Below, piece after piece: positions 1 through 8,710 of a stretch of DNA of 64,000 nt (position 1 is the stretch's first letter; each line of letters begins with the position of its first letter). The position numbers were made by a program, and so were the translations under genes. The notes below the pieces were generated by a model. The model was not told where the DNA came from. It ran no database searches and saw only the letters and a list, made by a program, of their open reading frames with translations. The DNA is from JAIEPX01 sp963725255 (lineage in GTDB: Bacteria; Pseudomonadota; Gammaproteobacteria; JAIEPX01): the NCBI GenBank assembly GCA_963725255.1, contig CAVRXV010000005.1, forward strand, positions 310,001-374,000. The letters are read 5' to 3'.

Positions 1-67
1 CTTCTGGGAAATCACCCAAATTTTTATAATTTTTGAATTGTTCTTTTTCCTTCTCATTATCTTCCAT
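1..67 (-). CDS. Partial CDS, N-terminus of an acidic/lysine-rich protein
   Basis: An ATG at 67 on the minus strand is preceded by a strong ribosome binding site (AAGAGGAGT, 4 nt before the start) and opens a frame that runs off the left edge after 22 codons. The visible peptide begins MEDNEKEKEQFKNYKN and is highly charged. No family can be assigned from so short a piece. It lies downstream of, and on the same strand as, the U-box gene, separated by about 120 bases. Confidence 0.55.
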   Translation of the reverse strand, partial: MEDNEKEKEQFKNYKNLGDFPE

Positions 68-188
68 ACTTACTCCTCTTCTATTAAAATAGGCTAACAG
101 CATAACTCATTAGTACATAATTAATCAGCAATGTCATTTCTCTCGTTTTTCTGCATCATCTTCAATATAATTACATCACCCGATAAAC

Positions 189-1712
189 TCACCGAATGTT
201 GCATGCAGGCGGTGAGTCATCACTGGAATCTTTGGGAACTGCAGCCTGCGTCGTGGCCGACAACTGCGATAACTTTTGAGCGTCACGCACGCACATTTCA
301 GCATCCAGCACGCTCCAGATCGGACCCCACGAGCCCGTCCCCATACACGCATAAATCTCCAGCCCGCGCCCCGCACCAACTCTATATTTTCCCTGGTCTT
401 CATATTCTCCTACGTGGTGGTACCACCATATTATATTTTTATGGTCCATCGACATACACTCTCTTACACCACCCTCGCTAGCATCATGCCACGCCACTTT
501 TTCCCCTTTTTCTGTCCACAAATGGATCCAACAAGACACCAGTTCTAGTTGTTTCTCTACAACTACTCGCCACGCTGCTTCCACCTCTTTTTCCTTTGCC
601 TTGTATTTCGCATCGGTATCCACCGTCTCGATGATTTTTGCGAACTCAACCATCGCATCTCGCATGGCGACTAGTGAATGGCGTGCGTTCTCCAGCGCTC
701 TATAAAGTTTATTATCTTTTTCGCTTCTGCTTTCTTCAAGCTGCTTTTCAAGCTCTGCTTTTCTTTCATTGGGACAATTGCGCCTGAGCAACCGTTGCAT
801 CGGCCCGTTTTCATCTTCCGCTGCGTCGACATACTGCAAGGGGTAAATGCCTTTTGCTTCCCCTTTTTTTGAGGCTTCCGTGAAACACCTCAAGCCAAAA
901 TCCACTAAGCGGCCTTTTTTGAATAACAATGAGGGGTCTTCTTCTAATATCTTTTGAGCTTCCTCAAGGTTCTCAGTGGACACATGCACTAAGAATTGGC
1001 TGATCTTGAGTTCTTCATCTGGCAACAAGTCAGGATCTTCAGATCGCATCCAGTCGACCTCATAAGTTTTATCCCTGAGCATATGAAGAAATAATTTGCT
1101 GATCTTGACGTCTTTCAATGTCAATAAGGCCGGGTCTTCTGCTAGCATCTGATTCGCTTTTGCGTTTCTGTCTCCGCGCACATGATCTAAGAAAGTTCTA
1201 ACATTCTGATTGGCGGCTTGTATAGCCACTTGAAAATATTTCGATACACGTGGAATTCTTGCTTGGGCTAGATTTTTACACTCGCTCAGTGTCAGCAAAT
1301 TAAGATCTCGGCCAATGATCTGGTATATCAGATCTCTGGGTAATTGTTCAAAAAAACTACCGCTATTCGTCCTCGCCTCCACATCATGATTTTTCCGTAG
1401 TCTAAGTTGAGCTGACCTATCTTGCTCATATTTTTGCTGATCTTTTAGAGGTTGCTTTTTAACCCAGTCTATAATGGCTTCTTGTTTTTTCGTATCATCA
1501 ATCAAGAAGGAGTGTTTCAAGGCTGAATGTGAGCCTGTGGCTAGCACGGGACCCTGGGGGTTCTCAGCAATCAATCGCTCAATGGCTGCTCGCTCATAAG
1601 TGCGGCCATCCGCGGCGAGCACCGGATCTAACATCAGCTTGTTGGTAATTGGGCATTTTGCCCAATCTGGAAGCTCTTTGTTTTGCATCTCTATACCATC
1701 CTGAACCTTCAT
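189..1712 (-). CDS. U-box plus F-box-like protein, putative ubiquitin-ligase effector
   Basis: Predicted E3-type effector of 507 residues. Residues about 13-90 form a U-box (WAKCPITNKLMLDPV, then DGRTYER), the E2-binding fold found in Legionella LubX. Residues about 119-165 (FFEQLPRDLIYQII...VSKYF) look like an F-box, which would bind host Skp1. Between about 170 and 300 there are degenerate ankyrin-like units with a recurring EDPxLL motif. Residues 310-400 are charged and probably coiled coil; the C-terminus ends in a Ser/Asp/Pro-rich tail. The initiator could be the ATG at 1712 or the internal ATG at 1688 (AGGATGG upstream). The U-box call is firm, the F-box call moderate, and translocation into a host is inferred from the domain types only. 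Confidence 0.8.
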   Translation of the reverse strand: MKVQDGIEMQNKELPDWAKCPITNKLMLDPVLAADGRTYERAAIERLIAENPQGPVLATGSHSALKHSFLIDDTKKQEAIIDWVKKQPLKDQQKYEQDRSAQLRLRKNHDVEARTNSGSFFEQLPRDLIYQIIGRDLNLLTLSECKNLAQARIPRVSKYFQVAIQAANQNVRTFLDHVRGDRNAKANQMLAEDPALLTLKDVKISKLFLHMLRDKTYEVDWMRSEDPDLLPDEELKISQFLVHVSTENLEEAQKILEEDPSLLFKKGRLVDFGLRCFTEASKKGEAKGIYPLQYVDAAEDENGPMQRLLRRNCPNERKAELEKQLEESRSEKDNKLYRALENARHSLVAMRDAMVEFAKIIETVDTDAKYKAKEKEVEAAWRVVVEKQLELVSCWIHLWTEKGEKVAWHDASEGGVRECMSMDHKNIIWWYHHVGEYEDQGKYRVGAGRGLEIYACMGTGSWGPIWSVLDAEMCVRDAQKLSQLSATTQAAVPKDSSDDSPPACNIR

Positions 1713-1792
1713 TTAATCTCTGCCTTTAACTCGCATTATAAGCAACGAGGGTCTCTTTTGCCTCAGCCCCTTATCGGTTACTTTACTATTCG

Positions 1793-2947
1793 TTAAAGTC
1801 GTACAGAGCTCAATGTAAACTCTCTTTCAATCATATAATCATACAATAAAGTAACACAATGCTCATGCCCATTTTCCTTGGCATAATCGATGGCTGTTTT
1901 TCCATCTGGACATAGTATATTTGGATCTGGATTATAGCTTAATAAAAATTGTAGCCACGTATCTTCACCCCACGCTGCAGCCAATTGCAACAGAGTTTTA
2001 TCGCCTATATCAAATCCTCGTCCATATTTGTGAGTATATGCACAATTAATTAACGTCTGATCATGCGATAATAAGATGCGAGCAATCTCAAAATGGTCGA
2101 ATACAATAGCAATATACAAGGGTAAAAAACGGTGACATATGTGATTTGGAGTCCTTGCATTTGCTCCGCGTGCTAATAAAAGGCTAACACATTGATTGTT
2201 GCCTTCTTCTACCGCTATATGTAAAGGTGTCACTCCATCTTCAGTATAGGCATTCACATCAGCTCCATGGTTTATCAAAATTCTCAAACACTCTAAATTT
2301 CCAACATCACATGCACGATGAATTGGTTGAAAATTTCCTGGATCTTTATAATGAACATCAGCACCACGTTTAATGAGTAATTCACAGCAAAGAGGCTGGT
2401 TTAAATAAGCGGCTAATTCTAAAGCTGTCCAAAATGATCCTAGCCAAGAAGAATGAGCACTGTGATCAACAGGTATCCCAGCATCCAATAAATAACGTAC
2501 GCATTTTATACTACCGCCTGCCACAGCATAATGTAGAGGAGAGGCAGAATCCAAAACATCCTTGTCAGGCAAAGAAAGAGCCTTGTTATTTATAAGCAAG
2601 ACGACACAGAACAGATTTCCTGAATAAGCGGCAAGATGAATTGGGCTTGTTAGTGTTCGATTAAATAACAACTTAACGTTTACATTTGCTTTATTATCTA
2701 TAAATTTTTGAACATACCGAGTAAGCCCCAGCAAGGAGGACGCTGCTAAACTCGCATCAATTTCATTTAAATCAGGATTTTGACTCAATAGACTAGTCTT
2801 GATTCTTGCAATCTGATGAAGTAAAAATCCCTCAGAGTTAATTATTTGATTAAAATATTTTGACACAAGTGAGAGTTTATGAAATTCCTTAGGTTCAATA
2901 TCATCTAATATTTTATAAAAAATGGGTTTTTGTAAATATTCAAACAT
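1793..2947 (-). CDS. F-box / ankyrin-repeat protein
   Basis: About 384 residues. The N-terminus (MFEYLQKPIFYKILDDI...LVSKYFNQII) is an F-box-like helix bundle. It is followed by seven or so ankyrin repeats with canonical pieces such as TPLHIAVEEGN, LLLARGAN and ALELAAYLNQPLCCELL. I place the start at 2947 because GGAG lies 7 nt before this ATG and because both paralogues in the window (18536 and 23393) also begin MFE; a longer form would start at 2959. F-box/ankyrin effectors such as Legionella AnkB recruit the host SCF ubiquitin ligase and use the ankyrin stack to choose the target. That role here is inferred from architecture. Confidence 0.85.
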   Translation of the reverse strand: MFEYLQKPIFYKILDDIEPKEFHKLSLVSKYFNQIINSEGFLLHQIARIKTSLLSQNPDLNEIDASLAASSLLGLTRYVQKFIDNKANVNVKLLFNRTLTSPIHLAAYSGNLFCVVLLINNKALSLPDKDVLDSASPLHYAVAGGSIKCVRYLLDAGIPVDHSAHSSWLGSFWTALELAAYLNQPLCCELLIKRGADVHYKDPGNFQPIHRACDVGNLECLRILINHGADVNAYTEDGVTPLHIAVEEGNNQCVSLLLARGANARTPNHICHRFLPLYIAIVFDHFEIARILLSHDQTLINCAYTHKYGRGFDIGDKTLLQLAAAWGEDTWLQFLLSYNPDPNILCPDGKTAIDYAKENGHEHCVTLLYDYMIEREFTLSSVRL

Positions 2948-3262
2948 TGTATTCTCCATCGATTATGTATTGAGTACAAAAAAATGCTATCTATACTAAA
3001 ATGTAGAAAACAAGGTATCACTTTTTTCTCTTTGCCTGCACCTTCAAGAATGAGATTGTAGCATCACTACTGCAATTTGAAAAAGATAAAGTTAATCCTA
3101 TAATTCTGCTTACTACTCGATTCATTGTTAATAGATTCGCTTTGTATATGATCAACTCAGCGTTTGAGTGATACCATGAGGCTTAAGCGGTAACCCCTGA
3201 TAGTAAACTTAAGATATAGACTCATGTCTAGAAAACAGGTATCCTAATCCATATTACAATTT
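2948..3262. other. Intergenic region between divergent genes
   Basis: About 300 AT-rich bases separate the F-box/ankyrin gene from the divergently transcribed 775-residue gene, so promoters for both must lie here. I see no convincing sigma70 pair, RNA gene or coding remnant. Confidence 0.4.
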
Positions 3263-3274
3263 TTGGATATTAAA

Positions 3275-5590
3275 ATGAACAAACTATCCATAGATCTACA
3301 ATTGAAAATCATGTCATATACAGACCCAAAATCGTTTAGTTATATGATGGTTACATGCAAAACGTTTTTCAATTTGTTTCTTCCAATAAACAAAATCATT
3401 AGCGGATTAGCATCACATGATCAAGCAATTAACATTAAAACATTGCATTATATCATAAATAATGTTGATATTTTCCGAGGACATTTCTCAAAAATATCGA
3501 GCTTGCTCGATGCATTTTGTAAAAATAAATCTTCAACTGAGAATATTAATATTTTAATGTTAATAGACATGTTTCATTTTCTATGCCACCTTGACATGCA
3601 ACCTGAAATTGCTAATTTAGATCTCAATAGAATTGCGAATACTGTATTCCATAAATTATATAATGGGTTAGTTTTAGATTATATTTTACAGAAATGTTTA
3701 TATTTAAAAAATATGCCTAATAATCTCACTGCTGTAATAGATAATATTCAGCGTACTATACTAACAATAGATTCACGCAATGATAATGCGGGTTTTTGTG
3801 ATCAAGATTCTATTATTTTCTATACCGCCATATTTTATTTGGATATTGACAGATTATCAAAAAATCGATTAATGAATAAAATTATTAATTGGCTCTCGAT
3901 TCAAGAAAGGTCCTCAAATTATGAAATTCACAGCTTTAAAGTTATGGCAGCCAATATGCGTTGCTTAGGATACGAGTTTGATAGTGAATCTCGAGCTAAA
4001 TTTAGCTCTGAAATTATTAGAAATTCTCGCAACCTTTCAAATGCAAATTATAGCCGTGATGGTGGTCCAATTTGCCTAGAAGATAATATTGCGTATAGTA
4101 TTATTAGGATTTTCTCCATTGAGTCATTATCTGTAGAAATAAATACGATGAAAGTTAAAATTTTTTATCCGTTTAGATTTCTAGAAAGTTTACTGGAAAA
4201 TTTGTGCTCGTCATACGTGAGATATTTGCTTATATATAGTGGACAATATTTCATAGATTACATGTTTTCTGAAACTTCAGCATGTATTGGTGCTGCAGGT
4301 ACTTTAGCGTCAATAGTAAGTAAGCTATCAAATTCAAATGAGGTAAAAGTAGCTTTGATACGTTATGTTAGCGATATTCGCATAAAAGATACAGATATTC
4401 ATCAGCATTTAGGGCTCTATATTTTAAAATTTAATATCGGAATTAATGAGGATTATTGTCAACTATCTGCAAAGATAGTAGAAATAATAAAAAGTAAAAT
4501 TAAAACATTCTCTTTTGATACAAGATTGATTTTGAAAGATGTATTTTCTGAGGCACAACGTCTAGAAATTGAACGTTTTGGATTGGAATGCTATAAAAAA
4601 TGTACAAATAGCTTGCAATATGAAAGTTTTCTATCGTATTTATTATCTAACTCTGTTTCAGGAGAAAATGCTGAGATAGCACGTCAATTAATAACAAAAT
4701 ATAATTTAGAGAAATTAGCTTGCTATCCTAAAGACTTATATAGTTTATATGACTATTTTAGATATTTAAAGTTTCAGGACGACGAGACAGTACAAAATTA
4801 TATTGACCATGTTGTTGCTCAGGTGAAACTTTATCTTAATCCGAAATATAAAAGTCTTAAAAACATTAATGAAGCTCATTTGAGTGAAGTGCTTTCTACA
4901 CTAAAGCATTATAAATATCATCATTTGATAAAATCAGAATATCAAACAGCCTTAATTGATACAATTAATCATTCTATTACATTAGAAGAACCAATAGAAG
5001 CTGGGGGAAAAACAAAATTATCATCGATATATTATATCATTGAAAAATATGTACAGTTTTTTAACGATGATAAAGAGTATATTATCAGTATTTTTCTAGA
5101 TGAAATTATTAGATTAATCTTTAACTTTAATTTAACTGATGAGTCATTATATTCAGAGAGGTATTATCCGAATTCGATTATACGAGTACTATTTTGTAAT
5201 TTTCAAAATGCAATACCTAGAGTTATAGATGAGTGTTGGCTACCATTTTTAGTAAGATATCAACCTATACAGCTAAGTAAAGTGATTGCGCAAATTAGTT
5301 CTAGCATTAAATATATTGATGATATGCTATTTAAAGAAAAGTTAATTCCAACTCTATTTAAATTATTAGCTTATAAATTTGTATCGAATGATTTTTTAGC
5401 TAACGATACTTATAAATATCAAATAAAGGAAATTTACCAATGTTTATCTCAAAAAAGCCATTTATTAACCTTTGAAGAAATTTGTATTGCTGGGAGTCGG
5501 CCTTCACCCTACCAACAGTATTTTACATTTCTAAGAGCTGGCATGGAAATTTGTCATCCCGTCAATATTATTTGTGACAGTGCACTATAG
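3275..5590 (+). CDS. Large helical protein with N-terminal F-box-like segment
   Basis: About 771 residues, very AT-rich. The first 40 residues (LSIDLQLKIMSYTDPKSF...VTCKTFF) match the F-box pattern seen in the neighbouring genes. The remainder is almost entirely alpha-helical with no enzyme motif, like degenerate HEAT/ARM repeats, and resembles in style the 744-residue protein at 9655. I prefer the ATG at 3275; a TTG 12 bases earlier is in frame. The frame closes at 5590, but the +1 frame stays open to 5738 with plausible coding content (see the separate entry), so the C-terminus may be truncated by a frameshift. Function unknown; a Skp1-binding scaffold is possible. Confidence 0.65.
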   Translation: MNKLSIDLQLKIMSYTDPKSFSYMMVTCKTFFNLFLPINKIISGLASHDQAINIKTLHYIINNVDIFRGHFSKISSLLDAFCKNKSSTENINILMLIDMFHFLCHLDMQPEIANLDLNRIANTVFHKLYNGLVLDYILQKCLYLKNMPNNLTAVIDNIQRTILTIDSRNDNAGFCDQDSIIFYTAIFYLDIDRLSKNRLMNKIINWLSIQERSSNYEIHSFKVMAANMRCLGYEFDSESRAKFSSEIIRNSRNLSNANYSRDGGPICLEDNIAYSIIRIFSIESLSVEINTMKVKIFYPFRFLESLLENLCSSYVRYLLIYSGQYFIDYMFSETSACIGAAGTLASIVSKLSNSNEVKVALIRYVSDIRIKDTDIHQHLGLYILKFNIGINEDYCQLSAKIVEIIKSKIKTFSFDTRLILKDVFSEAQRLEIERFGLECYKKCTNSLQYESFLSYLLSNSVSGENAEIARQLITKYNLEKLACYPKDLYSLYDYFRYLKFQDDETVQNYIDHVVAQVKLYLNPKYKSLKNINEAHLSEVLSTLKHYKYHHLIKSEYQTALIDTINHSITLEEPIEAGGKTKLSSIYYIIEKYVQFFNDDKEYIISIFLDEIIRLIFNFNLTDESLYSERYYPNSIIRVLFCNFQNAIPRVIDECWLPFLVRYQPIQLSKVIAQISSSIKYIDDMLFKEKLIPTLFKLLAYKFVSNDFLANDTYKYQIKEIYQCLSQKSHLLTFEEICIAGSRPSPYQQYFTFLRAGMEICHPVNIICDSAL

Positions 5591-5738
5591 TTCAATTAAA
5601 GAAGAATCTGCAATTGAAGATGAACGAATTTTGAAAATGATTGGTGATTATAATACGAAATATCCCATACCATCATCAACAGATACCGTAGTTACAACAG
5701 TAACGAATTCAAAAAATAATTTGTTCAGGGCTGCTTGA
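5535..5738 (+). pseudogene. Possible frameshifted C-terminal extension of the preceding gene
   Basis: In the +1 frame relative to the 775-residue gene, the sequence is open from 5535 to the TGA at 5738. It encodes a polar tail that includes IKEESAIEDERILKMIGDYN. The acidic Glu-rich stretch resembles C-termini of Dot/Icm substrates. Skipping one base near 5576-5590 would join the two. It could also be chance, since the region is short. From 5739 to 5880 I see nothing. Confidence 0.35.
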
Positions 5739-5880
5739 TTCATAATATTTCTCCCAAAGTTAATTTTAACTCAGCTTTTTAGGGGCACATATCGCAAGTT
5801 GCGAGAGCTTACTTAAAAAACATTTTATATATAAGTCTTATCAAACGTGTAAGTGAATCACACAAGTAATGTTTTAGTCT

Positions 5881-6200
5881 TCAAGATTTATTCGTTGCGA
5901 GTCGATTCCGCGCCTGTGAGATATCATATGATTCAGCTGCTTCAGGTACACTCCCATATTCTAGAGACTGAACCAATTCCTTTTCGGAGCTTGGCAACTT
6001 TGCCCACAATTCACCATTAGAAATAACTGGCAGCGAAGCGTTGATTTGAACATCCGATCGCTATCGAAATCCATATCCCCAGGAGTATCAATTTGTCCGC
6101 GCAGCTCTAACTGCTTTTTTCTGATGGCTTCAGGCATTCTGAAGAATAAATGCCTGCACTTTAACCTGCTATTTACTTCAAAGACCCGATTTCTTTTCAA
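5881..6200 (-). pseudogene. Frameshifted small gene of unknown function
   Basis: A TTG at 6200 preceded by AAGGAG starts a frame containing FFRMPEAIRKKQLELRGQ and GDMDFDSDRMFKST. Near 6035 coding sense passes to a second frame that reads VISNGELWAKLPSSEKELVQ, then YGSVPEAAESYDISQARNRL, and ends at 5881. Restoring one missing base would give a protein of about 105 residues. The two halves are both polar and protein-like, which argues for one broken gene. I do not recognise the family; the size fits a small regulator or antitoxin but nothing proves it. From 6201 to 6464 I see no feature. Confidence 0.45.
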
Positions 6201-6464
6201 GACAATATCTCCTTATCTTCCTAATATTATGTTACACCGTTCGACTTTTTATTCAATAAGAGAAGATTTCAAAAAGGTAACAGTTTTCTTCCCTGTTCAT
6301 AGGCAAGCATTCCTTGTGCAGTCCTGCTTATCTATGATTCCGAAAACAACCAGTCTTGACCTATTAGATTCCTGGTTAGGCTTGTTTACACAGGTTAAGT
6401 ATAAGACTAATCTTGTTATGCATGAATACCCCATATTTTGTTACAAACATAGTCATAAAATGGG

Positions 6465-6493
6465 TTGACTTTGTGGCATGCTCTATATATAAT
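6465..6493 (+). promoter_or_regulatory. Sigma70-type promoter for the DUF4143 ATPase gene
   Basis: TTGACT (6465-6470) and a perfect TATAAT (6488-6493) are separated by 17 bases. Transcription would begin near 6500, giving a leader of only about 15-25 nt before the ATPase start. Confidence 0.7.
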
Positions 6494-6513
6494 TAGGCGT
6501 ATTTCATGAATGG

Positions 6514-7869
6514 ATGAGAAAAATGTTTTACCGTACAATTTTGACAGCATTGAAATCTTGGTCGACCAGCCCTCTTAGAAAGCCCTTGATATTGAGGGGG
6601 GCTAGACAAGTTGGGAAGACAACTATTGTTTCTGAACTATCTCAACAATACGATATTTATCTTAAATTGAACTTAGAGCTTAAAGTGGATCGTGATCTAT
6701 TCGAACAAGAATATGATGTTAATGCGCTTATCTCTGCAATTCATTTCCATAGGAACCAGGCTGTAAATCGAGAAGCACGGACATTAATTTTTATTGATGA
6801 GATTCAACATAGCCCTGCAGCTGCAGCTATATTGCGATATTTTTATGAAGAACGTAATGATATACATGTCATTGCAGCTGGTTCGCTCTTAGAAACATTA
6901 ATAGGCAAGGGAATCAGTTTCCCCGTTGGACGTGTTGAATATATGTGGATGTATCCCGTTTCTTTTCTAGAATATCTCAACGCTATGAATGAACATGAGG
7001 CGATATCTTTCCTACAGCAACACACATGTCCTGATTTTGCACACGATAAATTGTTGAGGTTATTTCACGAATATACATTAGTGGGGGGAATGCCAGAAGC
7101 GATCCAAGTTTATTTACAAGATAGAGATCTCGTAGCGACGAATAAAATATATGAAAGCTTGATGACGGCATATATGGACGATGTTGAAAAATACGCACCC
7201 AATCGTACTTTGGCAAATGTCATTCGTCATGTAATTCAGCATGCCCCGATTGAGGCAGGAAGTCGAATAAAATTTCAAGAATTTGGACATTCTAATTATA
7301 AGTCACGGGAAGTCGGCGAAGCATTTCGATTGCTTGAGAAAGCTATGTTATTACAGCTTATTTATCCTGCAATAGAAACAACTCCGCCAGCAAACCCTGA
7401 TCATAAGAAATCGCCAAGATTACAGTTTTTGGATACAGGGCTCATTAATTATAGCGCCGGTTTGCAGCAGTACTACTTTAAATTGGATGATTTAAATTCT
7501 ATTTACAGAGGAAAAATTTCTGAAAATATCATTGGTCAGGAATTTTTAGCCAATCATATTACTTTTAATCAGCGTTTGATTTTTTGGGTCAGAGAAAAAA
7601 AACAATCCAACGCAGAGATTGATTTTCTGATTTTACATGATCGTTATTTGATTCCTATTGAAATTAAATCAGGTAAAACAGGAACTCTTCGATCGTTAAT
7701 TCAATTCATGGAAATAGCCGATCATCCCTATACAATACGGTTATATGCTGGTAAACGACACATTGACACTTTAAAAACACCATCAGGGAAAGAGTTTACA
7801 TTACTTAATTTGCCCTATTACTTAGCGTTTAAGATTCCTGAAATTCTTGCTGAGTTTATTCAGCAATAG
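6514..7869 (+). CDS. AAA ATPase with C-terminal DUF4143 nuclease-like domain
   Basis: 451 residues. A Walker A GARQVGKT lies at residues 29-36 and a Walker B LIFIDEIQ near residue 95. The C-terminal half carries the DUF4143 signature, including EIDFLI and IPIEIKSGK, a PD-(D/E)XK-like arrangement (D...E-x-K). The family is widespread in bacteria and archaea and often mobile; a defence or selfish role has been proposed but the biochemistry is not settled. A second member sits at 56063. The start could be 6514 or the ATG at 6523, which has GAG-type Shine-Dalgarno bases; the strong promoter just upstream supports either. The gene is isolated, not in an operon. Confidence 0.85.
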   Translation: MRKMFYRTILTALKSWSTSPLRKPLILRGARQVGKTTIVSELSQQYDIYLKLNLELKVDRDLFEQEYDVNALISAIHFHRNQAVNREARTLIFIDEIQHSPAAAAILRYFYEERNDIHVIAAGSLLETLIGKGISFPVGRVEYMWMYPVSFLEYLNAMNEHEAISFLQQHTCPDFAHDKLLRLFHEYTLVGGMPEAIQVYLQDRDLVATNKIYESLMTAYMDDVEKYAPNRTLANVIRHVIQHAPIEAGSRIKFQEFGHSNYKSREVGEAFRLLEKAMLLQLIYPAIETTPPANPDHKKSPRLQFLDTGLINYSAGLQQYYFKLDDLNSIYRGKISENIIGQEFLANHITFNQRLIFWVREKKQSNAEIDFLILHDRYLIPIEIKSGKTGTLRSLIQFMEIADHPYTIRLYAGKRHIDTLKTPSGKEFTLLNLPYYLAFKIPEILAEFIQQ

Positions 7870-7888
7870 ATTTTACCTGAGATGCACA

Positions 7889-8218
7889 TCATAAGTTAAT
7901 CCATCCATGAGGTAAATTTTCAGAATCATTCATTAGCATGTTTGTGGGTAAAAGTTCACTTAAATTGGAAATAAGATCTACATTGTAAAATTGTGAGTTT
8001 CGATGATTGTTAATATAAAATTCAATTATTTCATAGATAGAAAATCGAGTTAATTCGTCGAATTCACTGAACAACGGTTTGATCAGTTTGCAAAAATTAT
8101 CTGTTTCAATTAATGCAATTTGACGAGCTTGATCGCCTTCAAGAAGTAATTTTCTTACAATGGCTGTTGTTAGGGTATAATGATTTGGAGTTTGATAATA
8201 TGCCAAGATTGAAACCAT
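7889..8218 (-). CDS. Downstream half of a frameshift-split helical protein
   Basis: 109 codons from an ATG at 8218 that lacks a Shine-Dalgarno sequence. Its frame is open upstream of that ATG through the poly-A tract at 8234-8240, reading QKKAVPDYMVS. This makes it more likely the continuation of the gene ending at 8223 than an independent gene. It contains FSEFDELTRFSIYEIIEFYI and ends ENLPHGWINL, and looks alpha-helical. Removing one A from the A7 run would create a single protein of about 237 residues. Function unknown. Confidence 0.5.
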   Translation of the reverse strand: MVSILAYYQTPNHYTLTTAIVRKLLLEGDQARQIALIETDNFCKLIKPLFSEFDELTRFSIYEIIEFYINNHRNSQFYNVDLISNLSELLPTNMLMNDSENLPHGWINL

Positions 8219-8222
8219 ATAG

Positions 8223-8603
8223 TCAGGAACAGCTTTTTTTCTGGTTTAGAATATCCCGAATATGTTCAAAAAAGATCGAGCACTGGGATATTGACAATAC
8301 TGGAGTATTCTTGCCGAGGTAATAATATGCAAGATAACGGATATCTTCATTTTCGGAAAACATGAAAATCGTTAAGTTATTAAATGATAGTGGAATATTC
8401 AAAATAGTTCCTTCAATTTTAGAATCTCTAGTATGTTTGGTGCCATCATTGTCCGAAAGCAATTTAATCCAATCAATCAAATCATGAGCAGAATAGTATC
8501 TTGCTACAACAATAAGTAAATTTCGACAATCATCATATCTAATTGGGTGACTGAGCAAATTATCGATAGCAATTTTTAATTGGAAAAGTAATATATTATC
8601 CAT
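8223..8603 (-). CDS. Upstream half of a frameshift-split helical protein
   Basis: 126 codons starting MDNILLFQLKIAIDNLLSHP. The sequence is helical with an ARM/HEAT feel (ENEDIRYLAYYYLGKN). It ends at a TGA at 8223, seven codons after a run of seven A on the coding strand (8234-8240), only 4 bases before the next frame begins. See the entry at 7889. It lies head to head with the phosphothreonine-lyase-like gene at 8711, so the 107-base gap must hold both promoters. Confidence 0.55.
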   Translation of the reverse strand: MDNILLFQLKIAIDNLLSHPIRYDDCRNLLIVVARYYSAHDLIDWIKLLSDNDGTKHTRDSKIEGTILNIPLSFNNLTIFMFSENEDIRYLAYYYLGKNTPVLSISQCSIFFEHIRDILNQKKSCS

Positions 8604-8710
8604 GGCGAAATTTTTTCAGACCAAGAGCATGCGCTTCGCGTATAATGAGCAGCACCTAAGGCGCTTCCTTAAGATTGAAATAGTCCTCGACGTATGATAT
8701 CTTAATCCCT

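Noticed and set aside
6046..6468. Plus-strand frame of 140 codons
   Set aside because: Lacks a Shine-Dalgarno, has a Ser/Phe/Leu-rich shadow composition, and lies opposite the more convincing broken minus-strand gene at 5881-6200.
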